From Trileptium ribeirensis (taxonomy: Eukaryota; Nematoda; Enoplea; Enoplida; Thoracostomopsidae): 64,000 nt of DNA. The stretch lies in contig JASANE010012106.1 in NCBI GenBank assembly GCA_030248225.1, positions 1-64,000 on the forward strand, written 5' to 3'. The notes under the pieces were generated by a model. The model was not told the origin of the DNA. It searched no databases and saw only the letters and a program-made list of their open reading frames with translations. Position numbers and translations under genes: made by a program. Shown here one piece after another: positions 36,550 through 47,902 of the stretch; position 1 is the stretch's first letter, and each line of letters opens with the position of its first letter.

Positions 36550-36892
36550 CTGTAATATAAAATATATTACAATGTGTATTATGCACTAGAATATAATAAC
36601 TGTGTAGACACGTTTTAATAAACTAAAAGTTAACGAACTAATGATCGTATTCCGATCGCATGAATCTAATTCCGTTCTGGATTGTTACGAGACAGATTAA
36701 TCGTCACCACAGCGTAAGGGGCAACATTATCGCACTCTAAGCCCATGTCCGCTATATGAATTAGCACTAAAATTACCACTTGCCAACAAAATGCACATTT
36801 CACTAAAAACAACGATCCGACGTTAAGCGGCTAGGGATTGCCCATCCTTAGTGGGGGCTACACTAGTGATAAATAAAATTCAATCAACACTT

Positions 36893-37297
36893 TCAGTTCG
36901 AACCAGAATAGGGAATGGCCGTATGACCTTCTTGACCTGGAGCAAGTGACAGAGGCAACCTCCTTGAGACCTCAAAGGTAGTTCCACATAGATTACGTAC
37001 GCAACCCATCTGGCAGCATTCGAACAAATCCTGCAAAGCACTCCTGCAGCTCATTAAACGCCGTAGTTTCTTGGGACCGACCGAGAGAAATGAATCAGTT
37101 AGACCTGTCCTTGAGATCACGATATCTGGGGTTGTATGGGCATTGCTTTTTAAGTATGCAGTGCACAGCGTAATGGCCGTGTTACAAATGCATATTTCGT
37201 ATCTGTTTTGAATTAGAATATTTAACCATCTAGCTTCAATACATTGGGAGAGTTTCGGTTGGCCGAAGTTGCTAACTTTCAAAGCATAAAAAAACAT
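36893..37297 (-). pseudogene. Fragment of an unrecognised coding repeat, copy 1
   Basis: A minus-strand frame contains SVGPKKLRRLMSCRSALQD then CCQMGCVRNLCGTTFE. It is clearly related to the frame at 47903-48310 (PVGPKKLRRLANRRDVSQD, CRMGCTRSLYDTTFE). Upstream of VGPKKL the match to copy 2 continues only in another frame and includes a stop, so this copy is broken. It lies in the intron before exon 35030-36549. The family is unknown to me. Confidence 0.5.
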
Positions 37298-37299
37298 GC

Positions 37300-37770
37300 C
37301 TCATCTACACATATTTATGCTTCAAAGCTAAATTTTTTTCTACACAAAAAAGTTCCACCACCAGCGGCATAATACGCTACCAGGCCTTTATTTAGTAAGG
37401 TTAATCATTTAATAATTAAAAAAATTTCCAAGCAGAGCACAGCCATTATCATTGTTTAAAGCCGTTTAAACCCATAATAGTTTCTTGAAAACGATCAGAT
37501 TAACAGCCGATGATTACATATCGTTACCCAGATCCACGTGATATTCCATGCATCCGCAGGTGAAAGCCGATACTTGAGCACCTCACCTGAACAATGGGGG
37601 CCCACTGGCTGCCCTCTAATTCTTTTCAAAATTGTGGGGAAGTCGGTGAACATTATTCATAATTTATGCGGCGTTTACGTTATAAAACGCCCGCCATGTA
37701 GAATATTTGTCCCTATGTGATCACGACCATAGTATGGTGCATGGTAGTCGGAAGGATATACTATGCAACA
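37300..37770. other. Intron sequence, no gene recognised
   Basis: AT-rich, followed by a short GC-richer part at 37530-37730 without clear structure. Confidence 0.4.
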
Positions 37771-37776
37771 CAAGTA

Positions 37777-38109
37777 ATGGTGTCTCAGACACCATGTACA
37801 TTACACTATGGTGTCTTCGACACTCTATGCTTAAAAAAGGCAGGGAAATTAGCTAAGTGAAGTTTTAAATTATTTAGGCCAAATCCAATAAATCATGCTG
37901 TATAAAATGTTGCGTAGGAAATGCAATGACAAATCTAGCACTGTATAAATTCGATACAACGAAAAGACAACAAGGCATCTTCCCAAAATCTTTCATCACC
38001 GCTAGCTAGAAGTTGATGGTATCGATTACATCATACATAAATGCTGATGGTGTCTAAAACACCATATATAATTGCTTAGAATACCGTGTTGGTGTTCTGT
38101 ACACTATAC
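37777..38109. repeat. Cluster of four related hairpins
   Basis: Variants of one palindrome occur four times: ATGGTGTCTCAGACACCAT (37777-37795, exact), ATGGTGTCTTCGACACTCTA (37808 on), ATGGTGTCTAAAACACCAT (38047-38065) and TGTTGGTGTTCTGTACACTA (38087 on). They form two pairs about 270 bp apart. Possibly remnants of short MITEs or recombination sites. Confidence 0.7.
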
Positions 38110-38291
38110 CGTTAACAGGGTTAAGCAGGCTGTACGCGGACAAAACTTCCACATGCTGGGCAACTGACAACGTAAACGCCGCATTATTAAAATTAATAAC
38201 TGCAGATTATAGTGCTTAAATTTATACCCGTAATCTTAGAGAGGCCCATTATGTTAAGGGCGTCTGGCAGACGGAGCTACGAAAATTTTAC

Positions 38292-38315
38292 CTGGGTGCA
38301 TCATTTGCACCCCAG
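38292..38315. other. Hairpin CTGGGTGCA / TGCACCCCAG
   Basis: CTGGGTGCA, loop TCATT, TGCACCCCAG, with one bulged C. A second small GGGGAA/TTCCCC hairpin follows at about 38341-38355. Confidence 0.5.
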
Positions 38316-38537
38316 TTCCGACCTGGGGAACTAAAATTATATGGGGAATTTCCCCACTGCATTAACGACTGATTGGAATTGTTAATATCTGACCGGAGAA
38401 TACGTATGCGAATGAAGAAATGTATAATAGACGAGTACTATATTTTAAATACATGCAAGATAAACAATTTAACTGTTGCGATTTTGCAAAGATGTAAAAT
38501 ACAATAAAATCTAATCAAATCATTAGGTAAAACATAC

Positions 38538-40067
38538 GTTTGCTCATGAACTGCTGACGTAAATTTTGGCGCCGCACATTACATGCTAATGCACTCATGT
38601 TGAACGGAAAGGGCATGCCATTTAGCGCACGAATTGCTGCTTCGATAATATATATTCCACAATTGTTTACCCCACATTGTTTGCCACAAATCGGCACCTT
38701 CTCAAATTCCCAGTTTTCGCCCCAACCAACAGAATCGGATATTAGGGTAACAAGTTTCTTAGCAAGGACTAAATTTGGGTGTCCCAAGGAACAGTATACA
38801 GCCGCATACTTTGTGTCCTTGTGCATCCACATCAACTGCCAATGATCTGGTTCTATGTTGTAATTGACACATCTGCTCTGCTGTTGTTGCTTTGAGTAGG
38901 AAAACGTATGCAATGGTAACATTATGCTTCGTTTCTTCCGGCATATATCTTGAATGCAGTGCTGAATATCTAGCAACTGTTGTGGTGGACCAGTTTCCGA
39001 ATTAAGTATAGCTATCCAATGAGATGTTTCCGCCGCACTTAAAAGCGCCCAATCAGGAAAATTTGTCATATGAAAATTTATTGAAGCTGCAATAATGTTG
39101 TCACCTAATAGCTGTCCATCTTGTAAGTCATTAAGGTCAGATTTATAAACAGTGAAACCAGCAACTTCTACGGAACTCGTTGTAATCTTATTCGTTGACG
39201 TAGATATTTGTAGATCCTGACCAGATTTCGACGAGTTACCACACGAGGTAGAAGTCGTGTTGGAAGCTCTCATTACATCAGCATGCATATTAACTGACTG
39301 CGACAGTGATTCCCCAAACAGAGTATGCCGCGAGCACGGGATCAATGAACAGCTGTCGATCGCAACAACTACATTATTTTCAGCCCCTGTATCATTGTAT
39401 TTCTGAACAACAGTTGCTGCTCGTACGCTGGCACAAGTAGATGTCATGTCAAGAAGTAAAGCCCTCGACGTTTGATCATAACTTTGGCGGATATTACCAT
39501 CTGTCGTAAGACTGGATGTTGCAGTAGTTGCAAATTTTTCGGGCACTGCGGTCGATGCATAATCCTTATTTGGAAACAGCTCTTTTGACAAATCTAAAGA
39601 CGACAGCTGGTAATTCGTGTCGTGTTCAGATTGTGTGACATCAGCTTGAGACGTGACTGTCAGGGTAGTTTCGTGAGGCGGCAACGGCACTGATGTTGCA
39701 GCAACTACAGTTTTGTCTCTAAATGTCTCGATGTGTTGCAGTTTGCTAGATGCATTGCTAATTACTGACGCAGATGTCGCTTGATCACGATGTTGGTTGA
39801 TATGGCAATGCGGTTTAAGTGTGGACGTCGTAGTAGTTGCAGATAATACATATTTTGCAAGCCCTCCAGTCGATGCATAACCCTTATTCGGGAACAGCTC
39901 TTCCGATAAATCTGAAGATCGCTCGAAGTAAGCAGACGACCGCTGGGAATTCTTAGCGCTGTCTGATTGAGTGAACCCAACCTGAGACGCAGCTGTCAAA
40001 TCAGTTTCGTACTGAGACGACTGCGAAGGTGTTGGCGTAGCGCAATTGCTATGAGGCAATGGTTGAC
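38538..40067 (-). CDS. Internal exon encoding a Ulp1/SENP-like (C48) cysteine protease domain
   Basis: Acceptor TTTTAATTTAG gives phase-1 entry at 40067; donor GTATGT after AAAC gives phase-1 exit at 38538, compatible with both neighbours. If the donor is not used a TGA ends the protein at 38515. Counting from 40059, residues 1-300 are Ser/Thr-rich with an internal duplication (LSEELFPNKGYAST near 55, LSKELFPNKDYAST near 165). Residues about 315-500 resemble the Ulp1 protease fold: a WALLSA/SHWIAI part, DHWQLMWM (H406), YCSLG (421-425), and KQCGVNNCGIYIIEAA with Q461 and C467 as in the Q-x5-C block of SENP proteases. Ulp1 enzymes cut SUMO precursors and remove SUMO from proteins. The Asp usual in the YDS block is Cys423 here, so full activity is uncertain. 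Confidence 0.7.
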
Positions 40068-42010
40068 CTAAATTAAAACAACAACCATTTCTCTAGTTAA
40101 CGTTCTGGCGGGTCGCAAATTCGGAATTAATTGCGACCCTAAGGAAGGGGCGAGCCCCGAATAGCGGTCGCATCTAAATGTTCGAGGTGTATCTACCTAT
40201 GAGTGCAAATGAAGCTGTATAATTGCGAGGTAGCCATCTTTACAGTCACAGATGCGTTACAGTAAATTACCTCACAGTCTTTAGCAACGTCGAAAATCTT
40301 CATAATCACTAATAAAACAGGAACTTAGAACATCAGGTTGAAAACCTTTACGTTATTTACTCTTTGCCTGCTGAAAGTTCATATTTCGGCAGGCCAGGAA
40401 TTATTTTTCTTTAAGTGAATGGTTGAAATTAAACGAGCTATATTAAGCTTGGTTATAGCGGTTTTAAAACGATCATTTTTAATGCCATTCCAAAATGCTG
40501 GGTGGTGTTGGGGGCGATATCTTGGGAGAGGTCAAAATTCAGGGGATCCCTTATCCGTTATAAAGAGGCCAGATTCCTGAGAGAACTGGTGATTTTTAAC
40601 GAATAGAAGCCAAAAATCCCTGGTTTGTACAAAGGGTCTCCACATTTTGGCAGGGTGTGCAAGAAACCGGAAGTACCTTTTAACAGCCCAAAATATCCGA
40701 CCCTCAACATACTAATTTGGAAAGCCTAGTGCCTTTCAGCACACACGTTTATAGCAATAATACAAAATATATAGCTACTACTTTGAAAGATAAATTATTT
40801 CCCACTCAATCATTTTGAACGTCAAGATTGATCGCAAAAGACTCACTTATTCTTTTATAGTAAACTACACAAGTCATTACTACCTTGTAAAATTCATAGA
40901 TTTCTCGATGAGTGAGGAATGCCGCACTGGCAAAATTTACAGGGATTTAATGCGCGAGTAATTTATGGTGACCCCATTAACCATTCTATTTTACAATTTC
41001 AGATAAAAATTGTTACGGAACACTTTTGGGTTGATTGCAATTCGGCGCAAAGGCTCACCTTAACCCTTTCATGCCCGAATTATATTTCGAACAAGGAAAA
41101 ATGTTTGTTCATATACAAACTGTGTAACACCGATTATACATCCAATAAGAATAAAATTTGTTGAAATCTGTTTCCCTCTAGTAAAAATGGGAGGGGGGGC
41201 TTACCAAACGACATGTCCGAGTGATCTTGGAACCTGAAACACGTCACCTGAGATCCAAAAAATACAACGTAAATATGATAGAAGAAATTAGCAAAATTTA
41301 TGGTATTGTGCGCTAAATCGCAAACTACACTAAACAGTATTGTCGAAAACAGCTTGCTACATATCTGTTAGAAACTGAGTTAGAAGCGCATTGATGATTT
41401 GCCGCTAGCTGTACACGACCAGCGAGGGTTATTATTTGGCAAACCCGACACAAATTACCCATTACCCGCACACCATCCGCAGGTGTTTATTATCTAGTAC
41501 ATACAATTGACTTTTGTAGTGATCGCTATGAGATACATCCTCTGAACATGAGAAGAGTTCTTATTGCATATTTTCTAAATCGGGCGCTGCTCTCCTAGGC
41601 CTCAACAGCATAAAGAAATGTCACCACTAAACGAATAAGTGCGGGTGTGCGCAGCGCCTCTGCTTAGTAAAAACAATACATAAACTTCGAGGTATTCTTC
41701 CCATGATCCAAATCGAGTCTATTCGGTGTGTTTCGCACTTATGCCTTAAGTTTTTGCCCATACCACATTTTGCATTTACGCGTTGACTGCGGATGCTTCT
41801 GGGTGTTACTTATGATCTGCATATAAAGTGTTTCAAGCTAGAGAACTGCATTTGCTGTAACTGCATATAGTGTGTTGAAATTCTCAAACATGGAAGATTA
41901 TTTTACACATCAATACATGACCAACATGTAAGCAGACATAGTTGTCTCCGGTCGTTGCCCTGTATATTGGTATAATATTACGAAATTAACGTTTATTGTT
42001 AAGTGGCCAA
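40068..42010. other. Intron sequence, no gene recognised
   Basis: Holds a hairpin at 40110-40139 (GGGTCGCAA at one end, TTGCGACCC at the other) and a GC-richer repeat-like block at about 40490-40700. The rest is AT-rich. Confidence 0.4.
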
Positions 42011-42015
42011 TAATT

Positions 42016-42650
42016 CTACAAATAATCGTGTCTTTCATGCCCTGGTTCAAATGCACAATCTCTCAACGCAAGGTGTTTCGAGGTTCCGTTTTTACTAAAC
42101 CGTAAAGCTGTATTCCCGTGCCTCACAACGCGGACCGCAAGCACTGATTTAGTAAATTTGAAAACTCGACAATTGCTTAGGATATTGTCCATTTCATCCC
42201 CGGAAACAACTTCAGTTGTAATATTTTCAATTACAGTGATAAGCAATAAAATAATTGGTATTTTTGTTGAAACATAATCCAACACTCTCTGAAGCCCGCA
42301 CTAAGTTGACTTCCCACAAATTCCCTTTGCGAGTGGCGTGGGGATAGCAGCATCCCGGCTTAGTAAATATGAAATGGTAATCAATGCAACCAGAAACTTC
42401 AATGCATGAGCCAAAACGTAAATGAATTCGCACAAATTCTATTTGTAAAGACTAATGCGTGCTCGGAAATGCTGTAATTGAGCGGGTTTGCTGGAATTGT
42501 GCGTATATACGACATATAGGATACTTTTTGCTATCTGTTACCTGAACTCGCTTACACGTCCTAGTTTTACCGAGACATCCCGGAAATGCTAGTTGGCATG
42601 CATGAATTAAATGATAAGTGTACTCTTCCCATCGACAATGCAACAAGATT
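42016..42650 (-). other. Cluster of coding-like frames, possible decayed exons
   Basis: Three overlapping minus-strand frames have protein-like composition: 42646-42452 (HACQLAFPGCLGKTRTCKRV, followed by a CAG/GTAACA donor), 42433-42227 (after acceptor CTTTACAAATAG; FTKPGCCYPHATRKGNLWEV) and 42285-42016 (FTKSVLAVRVVRHGNTALRF). The last two share a weak FxFTKxxxxxxxxxRxGN pattern, suggesting an old duplication. Phases of the first two do not join directly. They could be an alternative last exon or a dead inserted gene. No family recognised. Confidence 0.25.
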
Positions 42651-43022
42651 TATATTTTCACATTAAAGTACGACATAATCTCAGAAAAAATTAAGTTCAA
42701 CCTTGAAAATCACAACACAAAATTGAGGCTGTAAAATACACATGCTTTGTTGTTTTCCTCGTTAGGTATATAATTATACTGTGCTGAATGTTGCCAATTG
42801 GCATGAACGGGCGCTCGGGTGGTGGAGATTGAAAATTACAGATAATGAACAATTTAACCCTGAATTCCGATCGGCATTTCTGTGCATGAAAGGGTTAATA
42901 TTACTCACGCATAAAGAAACCAGTGTATATACTACTATTGTATCATGTTATCCAGTTTAAATCAAGGCCTATGAATTTAAACCTGTTAAGATGTATATGT
43001 GCTAAAGAACAAACAGCATTAC

Positions 43023-43806
43023 CCATGATGGTTATACGACTATCTTGGACATTGTCGTGGATTGTGCTAATTTCCCCAAATATATTGTCGATGTCATCAT
43101 CAATGTTCACTGCTGGAACCGCATTTTTGAACTGCTGATTAGTCATAGACTCCACATCGCGAACTCGCTGTGCTAGCCGCCATGCACGCTTTCGAGATCT
43201 CTCGGTCGCTTTCTTTCCCATTTTCGCTTTCTCGCAGTCAGTCGTTTCTTTAATTCTCTGCAATTTTTTGATTGCCTGCTCGACTTCAGGGTCTTCCGAA
43301 CAGCGTCGCCTCAGTAGAAGTCGTTGGATTTCGTCCAGGTCAGAATATTGGTTTTCCATTTTGTGAACGTAAATTTGAGTACGCCTATCTATTTCGGTTG
43401 AAACATCTGTCTCTGGTGACGTTTCCACGGATTCTGTATCGGAATCTTCATCGTCACTGTCACAATGCAATATATCTTTGAACGCATTTCGAACTGCGAA
43501 CGGAACATACACGCAAAACATGGCGTCGTTTGTCAGCACCAATCTTACGGCTTTAGCGTTTTTCTTCAAAGTTTTTTTTCGTCGCTGGCATTTCATAATT
43601 GTTCGCATCGAAAAAAACCGAACATGTGGATTTGGATATCTGAGTTTTATCTCGGCGCTGAGCACAAATTTTTTTGGTAAAAAAGGTGCTAGTATATCGG
43701 GCACACCTGATATTGGATTGGTTTCGCAAATGTCAATGCCGTAAAAAATGCGCTCAAAATCTCTAATGGACTTCATATTATTCCAATAATCGGCTTTCGC
43801 CACAGC
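43023..43806 (-). CDS. Internal exon of the protease-SET gene, charged N-terminal part
   Basis: Acceptor ACGTATTTTCAG leads into phase-0 entry at 43806, matching the phase-0 exit of exon 45105-45356. Donor GTAATG after ATGG at 43023 leaves phase 1, matching the entry at 40067. It encodes 261 residues. An early part is globular (YWNNMKSIRDFERIFYGIDI, then PHVRFFSMRTIMKCQRRKK). Next come an acidic segment (DSDDEDSDTESVETSPETD), a Glu/Arg/Lys-rich helical part with nuclear-localisation-like basic runs (KKATERSRKRAWRLAQR), and a tail (NIDDDIDNIFGEI). No known domain is seen. The frame itself runs on to a stop at 42943. Confidence 0.65.
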
Positions 43807-43931
43807 CTGAAAATACGTAATAAACAGCGATATACTTTATTGTCTTGCAAATTCTATTTGCTACAGAATCATTAATATCGCCAAATGTTTGCCATTTTGG
43901 TTTGCTTTTCCAGAATTTAACATATCTACAA

Positions 43932-44190
43932 TTTATGCTCGCCACCCAGCCGCCCATCCCACGTGCCGAACGCGCGCTGACAATTTTGGCAGCAATAGTT
44001 TAAAATTAGGGGATAAATCAGCGAAAAAGGAGAAATTGGGACAAATTGTTAAATGAGTGCCAAAAAAATTGAAAATTTAACTTACCAAAAACTTCAAACA
44101 TGCATCACCCTCTGACGGCCTCCCCCGCCAAAACTCTTCCCCCGTCGCACCCGCTATCACCCTGGGACTTCGGACTCGCCCATGTATGAT
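43932..44190 (+). repeat. Dispersed repeat R1, copy c
   Basis: It ends with CCTGGGACTTCGGACTCGCC then CATGTATGATG, as in copies a and b. The middle has AAATTGGGACAAATTG-like words. It lies in the first visible intron of the protease-SET gene. Confidence 0.5.
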
Positions 44191-44539
44191 GCAAAATACG
44201 CGAAAATTTAAATATTGTTGATCATTAAACAAACAGATCAGTTTCGAACAATTTTTTACTTTGATAATCATTTTACTAGATGATACAACAAAGCTATTAA
44301 TGGGTCACAAAGAAGACCAGGTTGCCGTTTCGCAATAGGAGACTACATTATGTTGCAATCTAAAACGTGAAAAATGGGTGTTGAACGAAATATAATGTTG
44401 GTTAGTAATCTTCAAAATTTTAACTCTGCTTGGTTCCTGAATAATGTACTAACAGGTTTCATTGCCTGCATTCGCACCAAAAACGGCCATTCAGTTAACT
44501 TTCAAAAATACTGATTGTATAATGTGTGAGTCCACTTTA

Positions 44540-46110
44540 CATGCATACACCAAGGCTGTTCTTTCGTCGAAATCACGAACTGATTCGCGCATAAATTCGC
44601 CTTCACATTTTTCCATTGGTATTTGCAGTTTTATGAACGCGATGAGCTAGCTAAGCGAGGTACTAATAAAATTAGCGTCGCGGACATAATTGTTTCTTTC
44701 GCATGTTTGCTCGCGTACATCAAATGACATTCTGAAACAGACAGTATTTTTCGCGGTCTACTAGCATACGACAAAAACAACGACTGGTTGTCGCGTTCTG
44801 ACTTGTGCGCAATGAACAAAATGCGATGCTATATCGAAAAATAATGACCGCGAGGAAAGCCTACGCGTTGCTGTATTTGCAAATCGTGTACTCGCATATA
44901 AGGGACAATCGTGATTTTTTCGCGTTCATAGGGTTTGCGATGGTGAACTGACTTGAAACTCAGGTGTACGCACCAAAAGCGGACTCGCGCATGAATGCTA
45001 TTGTTTCACCAGGCATTCAGGGGTTTAGTAACTTTAACTTAAAACTTTTATTTCCCTTTTCGCACGAGTAACTAGTGAATTAAATTTAGATTTTAGGTAC
45101 TTACATCTATAATTGATGTCACCTCTTGATATTGTGTATTTGCTGTTTGTCGCGAGTTTTTCGGCGTCGTTGTCATTTTTCCATGTTTAAACTTTCGCTT
45201 AATGTCTGGTGGTGTGAGCTTGCTAGTTTGAGCTCGTTTTAGAGTCAAGGCCATGTTTCGTGCAACTCCAGCTATCGATGTGGCTACATTACGAGGTGTA
45301 CTACAACTGAAGCGATTTCTATTACGACATCGTTGTCCGTCAGGTGACATTTGTACCTGCAAATATGTCAGGAGCTTGTTTTAACAAAATTACTTTTGAA
45401 ATATTCCATTTTGTTGTCCAACTATCTGCTGTACATTATGAAGTTAACATGTTTATGGATTGAGTTAAACGCCAACTGACAGAATACAAATAACTGTTGC
45501 ATATATTACTACGTTATTGTAACCTAATACAATATTCCAACATTACTGCAGGAATGTTTGTTAGGCGTTACAAAAAACGCATTTTCCGCTCCAGAAGTTT
45601 TGTCGTAGTAAAAGACAGCGTCAAAAAATTAAAACAATTCAAACCTTAAAACATTGAAAACCCAAATAATTACGCCCTAATGTGCTCAAAGAAAGGCAAC
45701 GCGTGGTGTACAACAGTTTATAACCAGTGGCTATACATATTCCAAATGGTTTTAGAAAGCGACAGGCTTTGTATTCAATCCAAATTTTATTCGCAGACAA
45801 ACCCACTCGCGAGGATTCTTTTAAAAATTATCCGGACTGCAGATTCTAACAAAACAAAATGTAAAACAATCACACGAAAATCAAAGTGATTATGCACGTC
45901 CACGTTATGCGTAAATCGTGGTTGTTCCTCCGTCAAAATCGCGAACTGAAGCGTTCGAACAGCATATACATATTGCTTTGCTACATAAGGCAAATTGCAA
46001 TTTAGTAGCGATCATGACTTTTACAGTCTTGAACTGACTTGACAAACCTGACGTACGAAGCAAAAGTGGATTCACGTATTATTCAAACAGTAAATAATAA
46101 ATGCTGACGA
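44540..46110. repeat. Diverged duplicated segments flanking the first visible exon
   Basis: Sequence at 44870-45010 (GAACTGACTTGAAACTCAGG at 44945) recurs at 45900-46110 (GAACTGACTTGACAAACCTG at 46031), each followed by a CAAAAGCGGACTCGCGC or CAAAAGTGGATTCACGT string. A third, weaker relative is at 44550-44640. Exon 45105-45356 lies between them. Confidence 0.45.
45105..45356 (-). CDS. Most upstream exon found of the protease-SET gene
   Basis: This 252-bp exon lies between acceptor ATATTTGCAG (AG at 45358-45357) and donor GTAAGTACC after ATAGAT at 45105. It is read in phase 0 at both ends and encodes 84 residues of basic, Thr/Ser/Arg-rich sequence (SPDGQRCRNRNRFSCSTPRN, then KLTPPDIKRKFKHGKMTTTP). 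No domain is seen; the basic runs suit a nuclear or nucleic-acid-binding tail. The splice sites are the best in the window. The start codon must be further upstream, beyond 45356, and was not found. Confidence 0.6.
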
Positions 46111-47440
46111 TTGCCTGGCAACTGTTCTCTTAGTTTACATTATAGTAACATGACTTCACGTCAGTTCGATCAGGCGATTCTAAATATTCTATCGTTTATT
46201 TTATAGGGATAGGGACACAGAAACACTGTGTGGTTTTATATCCTATGTTTGCAACACGAGCGAAATATCAAATGCTATAAGTATATAATTGAAATGATGC
46301 GCGCATAACGGCCAGTGTCCTCAAATGGTAGTTAATTATACAACAAAAATTTTTGTCCATGTCAACTCATCAGTGGAATAACAAATATTAACAATTTGTT
46401 ATCTAACAAGCAATAGAATTTGTTGTGGAACTGGAATTGCGTTTCTTTAATAATTTACCGCCCTCAAATACTCAGAAAATCGATACGGATTGGAAGCTTT
46501 TCGTTTTGGATCAGTTGAGATCACTAACATTTAAGATATAACCCTAGCCCAGGAAGCAGATCTAGAAATGCACATCATTGCATCAGAAAGCGGTGCTTTA
46601 TCATTAAGAGGTACATTTTATCTTGTAAATGTTATTCGTTTAGCTATGAACTAAAAATAGATTTTGTTTGCTTTTTCCGTGGTGAACTTATTTGGTTGTT
46701 TAACCCAGAAGTGTTGTTCTAGTGTTGAAAAGGGCTCAATAAACTTAATAATAACTGAGCGCTATACATTATGTTCTCTTTGTGTTTTCACGTCATCGCT
46801 TGCTGAAAATCAAAAACTTATACTTTCACAATGCTCATTTGACTGGTCCGAATTTCCGCTTGTATTTTGAACGGTTACGTGCTGGTCCATTTCATTGTGG
46901 CTAACGATGCGGCATGTGTATGTTTTATTTAACTTATTGTTGCTCTTGAATTGAAGCACAATTCCCTCGCGATTCGACGAAATCAGTTTTGTTTGTTGGT
47001 TGCCTTGCCCACAGTCTTAAATTTAGTTAATCATACTGTTTAGGCTCAATCTGATGTCACGATTATAACTTATATAGCATTTGTACTGTCAGTATTTGAG
47101 AGCACATTACTGCCCCAAATCTTTATCCTTAATACTGCATCGCATTTGCCGCTGTCGCCACAATTATTTGCTGTTATGTGCTTTACGACACAATATGAGG
47201 TCATAAATTTAACCAACGTTCAATATGGAAAACATTGAACCAATGTCACTACATAATTACATGTTCCTGTTTCTGTAAAATCGCCTAATTACCAAAAGAG
47301 GCAATATACCAGTTTGAATGTTACATATCGCCAACTTATTACTTAAAATATAATTGCGGACAGTTACTAATCTTTATCGCTCTTATCAGGATATCTTTAG
47401 TTTCGCCCGTAGCCGTATTAATAACATCACTTAGTAATAA
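46110..47440. other. No gene recognised
   Basis: AT-rich sequence with no supported frame, repeat or RNA gene. Confidence 0.45.
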
Positions 47441-47444
47441 ACTG

Positions 47445-47715
47445 GTTCTCCAAAACTGGGCTCTGAAAATTTTCACAGAGGGCATGAACCCCCACCCCTG
47501 GTTTCTAATCTGAGGCGCCCGATTTTACATGAAAAACGGTTATAAATCGTGTTTAAATACTGCCAGGCGATTTTAAAGTAACTTTTGACAAAATTTGGGA
47601 AATTTTTGGCTTCTGTTCGAAATTTTAGTGCTACAAATTTTGATGAAATTCTATGTACGTTGACCTATTGGAAGCAAAAAAAATTTAAAACATACTAAAA
47701 ATTTGCCAGGGGTCA
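47445..47715 (+). repeat. Dispersed repeat R2, copy 1
   Basis: Words in order: CTGGGCTCT, GAAAATTTT, GGCATGAACCC, GAGGCGCCCGATTTT, GGAAATTTTTGGCTTCTG, CGAAATTTTAGT, ACAAATTTTGAT. They recur in reverse complement at 51490-51850. Confidence 0.65.
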
Positions 47716-47902
47716 CTAACCGGGAGCACTTAATTGATTTGACCTATACGGCTGTGATTGTTCCATTAAGAGGGCGTGGAATTCGCTATTATGACCCAGA
47801 CCCTAACCGTAGTTATAACGTACAAATACTTGCGATCCGAATTAATTGTATTATCCTATTGCCCTAACCGCTTCCCTAGTGTATGTGCGATTTGTTTATA
47901 AA

